Assembly: GCA_013376995.1 (NCBI GenBank)
Contig: JACAAZ010000003.1
Span: 1-64,000, forward strand
DNA length: 64,000 bases
Direction of reading: 5' to 3'
From: Bacteroidota bacterium
GTDB lineage: Bacteria; Bacteroidota; Bacteroidia; Bacteroidales; UBA4417
Shown here: piece by piece, positions 61,376 to 64,000 of the stretch
Layout: each line of letters opens with the position of its first letter
Position numbering within the stretch: position 1 is the first letter of the stretch
Translations under genes and position numbers: made by a program
The notes under the pieces: generated by a model
Databases searched by the model: none
Told to the model about the DNA's origin: nothing
What the model saw: only the letters and a program-made list of their open reading frames with translations

Positions 61376-62914
61376 TCAGTTCAAAATTTCCTGCCGCGTG
61401 TTTTTAAGATAATCTTTTATGGCCTCCATTTCCTGGCTGGTAATCCTATCACTTCCAATGACCGGAAACAGGTTTCGCAATTCCTTGTAAACATTGTTAC
61501 TATATGAAGACAATTTACCTTGAAGATCAAGGGCATCAACTGCCTGAATCACAGCTATAGCTTCTATTGCCAGTACCTCAAATGTATTATCAATTACCCG
61601 GGCTGCAATAGTTGCAGCATTAAAGCCCATACTAACAATATCCTGGTTATCATTGTTGCATGAAATGCTGTGAACATATGATGATGCTGAGAGAGTTTGA
61701 TTTTCAGCCGTGGTGGAAGTAGCTGTAAACTGCATTCCCTGTAAACCGAAATTAAGCCCTAGAACTGATAAATTGATAAATGAAGGCAGTTTCTGATTTA
61801 ACCGGTTATTCAACAGATAATTCAACTGACGCTCTGAAAGCATTGTAGCCCTAGTCATTACGAGTTTCAACTTATCCATCTCCAGGGAGATATAATCACC
61901 ATGGAAATTCCCTCCATGGTAAATATTACTGCTTTCAATATCTGTAATCGGATTATCGTTTGAAGAATTTAATTCATCTTCAATAATCCTGTTTCCGTTC
62001 AGAAGTGTGTCGTAAATGGGACCCAGTATTTGGGGGATGCATCTGAGCGAATAATATTCCTGGACTTTTTCCCTGAAAAACTCATCAGATTGGTCCTTTT
62101 CCCAGAAATTATTGCGTGAGCGGACCAGTGGAGAGTCTTCCAATATTTTTCTTGCTGCAGCAGCAATGATCATTTGGCCCTGATGTTTCTTTACAGCATT
62201 AAGTTCAACTGAATAATGATCATTAAAAGCTTCCATCAATTCATTGATCATTACTGAGAATGCCAGGTTCCATCCGAGAGCTGTAAATGCAAATTCCAGG
62301 TTAATGGCAGCAAGGCCTGTCATAGCGGAAGTTCCATTCATCATTGCAAGGCCTTCCCTCAACACAAGCTTTTTAGCTGTCAACCCACAGAGTTTATAAG
62401 CTTCTTCTGCTTGAATGATATTCCCATTAAAATAGCAGATACCCTCTCCTATCACAACGGCAGCTAAGTGGGCCAGCTGCACAAGATCGCCACTTGCACC
62501 TACACCTCCGTGAAGAGGAATGCAGGGAACGATACCTGAGTTGAACATAGAGACCATATGGAAGATCAACTCCTTGCTGACGGCAGAATGCCCTCTAACA
62601 AGAGAATTCAAGCGCGCCAGAAAGACGGCTTTACATTCAGCCGGCCCTAAATAATGGGGAAACCCGGTGTGATGACTCCTTATCAGGTTATACTGAAGAT
62701 CAAGCAATTGCTGCTCCTCAATGCTATATTGAGCCATAGGGCCCAAACCAGTATTAATTCCATATATATTGTACCTGGAATTTACAGCTGAAAGAAAATT
62801 AAAGCTTTTTTCGACCTTCTCAATTGTCAGATCAGATACACCAACTTTATCGTCGCCAAAGCAGAGTTTAAATAATTGTTTAGCAGATAAACTATAGCCA
62901 TCAAGCAGCACCAT
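61376..62914 (-). CDS. Tyrosine/histidine ammonia-lyase family, probable tyrosine ammonia-lyase
   Basis: 512 aa from the ATG at 62914. The self-forming MIO cofactor triad Ala-Ser-Gly is at 140-142 in GGVGASGDLVQLAH; the catalytic Tyr is in YGINTGLGPMAQYS. The selectivity pair is Ser-His in YNLIRSHHTGF, as in tyrosine ammonia-lyases of flexirubin-producing Bacteroidota. Further family segments: YYSLRCIPQILGP, NDNPITDIES, YHGGNFHGDYISLEMDK and NNDNQDIVSMG. It would turn tyrosine into 4-coumarate, the polyene starter. Histidine activity is not excluded by sequence alone, but the cluster context argues for tyrosine. First gene of the 23-gene operon. Confidence 0.87.
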   Translation of the reverse strand: MVLLDGYSLSAKQLFKLCFGDDKVGVSDLTIEKVEKSFNFLSAVNSRYNIYGINTGLGPMAQYSIEEQQLLDLQYNLIRSHHTGFPHYLGPAECKAVFLARLNSLVRGHSAVSKELIFHMVSMFNSGIVPCIPLHGGVGASGDLVQLAHLAAVVIGEGICYFNGNIIQAEEAYKLCGLTAKKLVLREGLAMMNGTSAMTGLAAINLEFAFTALGWNLAFSVMINELMEAFNDHYSVELNAVKKHQGQMIIAAAARKILEDSPLVRSRNNFWEKDQSDEFFREKVQEYYSLRCIPQILGPIYDTLLNGNRIIEDELNSSNDNPITDIESSNIYHGGNFHGDYISLEMDKLKLVMTRATMLSERQLNYLLNNRLNQKLPSFINLSVLGLNFGLQGMQFTATSTTAENQTLSASSYVHSISCNNDNQDIVSMGFNAATIAARVIDNTFEVLAIEAIAVIQAVDALDLQGKLSSYSNNVYKELRNLFPVIGSDRITSQEMEAIKDYLKNTRQEILN

Positions 62915-62932
62915 CAAACAAATAATTTAGGG

Positions 62933-62940
62933 CAAAAATA
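62933..62940 (-). promoter_or_regulatory. Probable -7 promoter element of the aryl-polyene operon
   Basis: On the minus strand TATTTTTG (62940-62933) fits TAnnTTTG, 18 bases before the ATG at 62914. The expected -33 TTTG is missing, which may mean the promoter needs an activator. No other promoter-like gap occurs in the operon; its largest gaps are 66-68 bp. Confidence 0.55.
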
Positions 62941-63013
62941 ATGATCTTTAGGTAATATTATGAATTTAAAACATATCTATAGAACTGAAACTGGATAGAC
63001 CTATTAACTAGAA

Positions 63014-63043
63014 AGCGATCCCGGGTATCTACCCAGGATCGCT
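63014..63043 (-). terminator. Terminator-like hairpin upstream of the aryl-polyene operon
   Basis: On the minus strand AGCGATCCTGGG and CCCGGGATCGCT form a 12-bp stem with one G-U pair and a 6-base loop, followed by TTCTAGTTAATAGG. It lies 42 bp after the stop of the 63086-63679 gene. The T run is short, so it may be a weak terminator. Confidence 0.6.
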
Positions 63044-63085
63044 GACATGGCTTACATGTATTATATAACTACTTGGTATTCTTGA

Positions 63086-63679
63086 TTATATATTTTGCAT
63101 AAGCTTTACCAAGTTTTGCATATGCTTCTGAGATTCGCCAGCACTATCAAAATCAAAACCCATAACATCAGAACCAGGAACCCTGGTAACAGTGCTTTGT
63201 GATAAAACCTTCCCGGGATTTGCTGTTTCCATGAGCATAATATCGGCTTCAATCATAGCAGGCCTTCTGACAACTCCTACATTAAAGCCTGGTTCAATCA
63301 TCAGGGTTTTTACCAGGATAGTGTATTGGGCGTCTGTAGCACCAGGTTTAGCTATCATACCAACTTCTCCAAGATATTTATTGAACAGTTCTTCAAATTT
63401 TGGTTGATACCTGGTCTTCCTGTCGTTAGCCCAAGCTACTTTCCAGGTATCACCTTTACCAGGTTCTTTAGAATTGTATTCTGAAACTTTCTTATTAATG
63501 TAATCTGATTCTTTCATATCACCAACCAAAACGCCATCGTAGGAATATTCCAGGTTGATAGTCTTCTGGCCTTTTAAAGGAGTAAGGTTGCCGGAGATTT
63601 GCTTGATCTTCTGGCTGTAACCGGCTAATGCCAGGAACATGGTCAGCAGCAATAAAATGGTTGAATTTTTCATAATCAT
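63086..63679 (-). CDS. Exported protein of unknown function
   Basis: 197 aa. Signal peptide (1-22, ending LAGYSQ) and a body with LEYSYDGVLVGDMKESDYIN, YQPKFEELFNKYLGEVGM and VVRRPAMIEADIMLMET. I do not recognise a named family; the pattern suggests a Bacteroidota lipoprotein-like or periplasmic protein without the lipobox Cys. It is separated from the pigment operon by the hairpin, and is probably co-transcribed with the gene to its right. Confidence 0.75.
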   Translation of the reverse strand: MIMKNSTILLLLTMFLALAGYSQKIKQISGNLTPLKGQKTINLEYSYDGVLVGDMKESDYINKKVSEYNSKEPGKGDTWKVAWANDRKTRYQPKFEELFNKYLGEVGMIAKPGATDAQYTILVKTLMIEPGFNVGVVRRPAMIEADIMLMETANPGKVLSQSTVTRVPGSDVMGFDFDSAGESQKHMQNLVKLMQNI

Positions 63680-63751
63680 AAGTATTTAGATGAATATTGA
63701 TTTTAATTTTCTTGTAAGGTGGTTCGTTGACCCAGACTTGATAATATGTAT

Positions 63752-64000
63752 TTAAAAACGATAAGCCAGTGAAAGTGTTTGATAGGGATTAGGCTTTAGA
63801 TTCAGGCTGAGTGCATTTAATTTTTTGATATACTTGCTTTTCTTTGACCCTCCTACCGCCCAAAGGACTACTCCACCACCAAATGCCACACAACCCAATT
63901 CCGTGCACAACAGGCCTAAGGTAGCCTTGCCAGCAGCATTTTCAGTTACAAGGTCCGGGTCTTCAGCCACGGCATTTGAAAATGTGCTTATCCCAACAAC
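63752..64000 (-). CDS. Exported protein, 5' end beyond the window (partial)
   Basis: The frame is open to the right edge, giving 82 codons. The first residues read VVGISTFSNAVAEDPD, which looks like the end of a signal peptide with cleavage after NAVA, so an internal GTG at 63970 is not the true start. Then comes a hydrophobic segment (ATLGLLCTELGCVAFGGGVV) and a tail ending NPYQTLSLAYRF. Function unknown. Confidence 0.7.
   Translation of the reverse strand, partial: VVGISTFSNAVAEDPDLVTENAAGKATLGLLCTELGCVAFGGGVVLWAVGGSKKSKYIKKLNALSLNLKPNPYQTLSLAYRF

Noticed and set aside
39495-62914. Complete flexirubin cluster with dialkylresorcinol synthesis
   Set aside because: No DarA (aromatase/cyclase-type oxidase) or DarB (KAS III-like condensing enzyme) is found; all ketosynthase-type proteins here are FabF-like or non-catalytic.
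61376-62914. Histidine ammonia-lyase for histidine breakdown
   Set aside because: No hutU, hutI or hutG genes are near, and the Ser-His pair, the sequence around it and the operon context match tyrosine ammonia-lyases of pigment clusters.

Overview
The window looks like chromosomal DNA of a member of the Bacteroidota. The evidence is a type IX secretion (T9SS) cargo protein, a SusC/FecA-like TonB receptor with a carboxypeptidase-like N-domain, lineage-restricted families (DUF5606, DUF6427, DUF4834, DUF4783), promoters of the TTTG / TAnnTTTG type, and a flexirubin/aryl-polyene type pigment cluster. I cannot name a genus. No rRNA, tRNA, insertion sequence, prophage or CRISPR array was seen.

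Layout. (1) 1-4445: an 11-bp tandem-repeat array running in from the left edge, followed by a GC-rich two-gene error-prone polymerase cassette (dinB, short dnaE). (2) 4574-17841: housekeeping and envelope genes, mostly on the minus strand: DUF302 protein, a TonB receptor preceded by an FMN riboswitch with a readable terminator/antiterminator switch, a glucosaminidase-LysM protein, a probable small RNA, rnhB, purD, pyrD/pyrK, a DUF5606 gene, purB, a LUD protein, rsmG and a small sorted protein. (3) 18168-24217, plus strand: pepD, rpmH (49 aa), a DUF4834 gene, a YfhO membrane protein and a glycosyltransferase. (4) 24226-30914: gpsA, a flippase and an AT-rich polysaccharide island (glycosyltransferase, WecF-like transferase, sugar aminotransferase, hexapeptide acyltransferase). 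(5) 30924-39483: YihY, nadC, a DUF4783 gene, rlmH, rdgB, ddl, a PASTA protein, a T9SS protein and an RluD-family gene. (6) 39495-62914, minus strand: about 23.4 kb of 23 tightly packed genes, read as one aryl-polyene operon. (7) 63086-64000: two secreted proteins of unknown function, the last cut by the window edge.

How the genes work together. In the large operon a tyrosine ammonia-lyase-like enzyme should make 4-coumarate and a PaaK-like ligase should activate it. Three ketosynthases with intact active sites, two ketosynthase-like proteins lacking the catalytic cysteine, two ACPs, a ketoreductase and hotdog dehydratases would build the polyene. An O-methyltransferase, an FAD desaturase-like protein and a thioesterase would tailor or release it. 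An LpxL-like acyltransferase, a GT2-DUF2062 protein, a LolA-like carrier, an MMPL-PlsC-methyltransferase fusion, a deacetylase, a C45 hydrolase and two unknown exported proteins would attach it to lipid and move it to the outer membrane. The dialkylresorcinol genes darA/darB of true flexirubin clusters are not in the window, so the product may be an aryl-polyene lipid.

Less expected items are the two-variant 11-bp minisatellite that supplies the dinB start codon, the FMN-riboswitch-controlled TonB receptor, the candidate small RNA at 9098-9250, and a non-catalytic ketosynthase-like pair inside the pigment operon.
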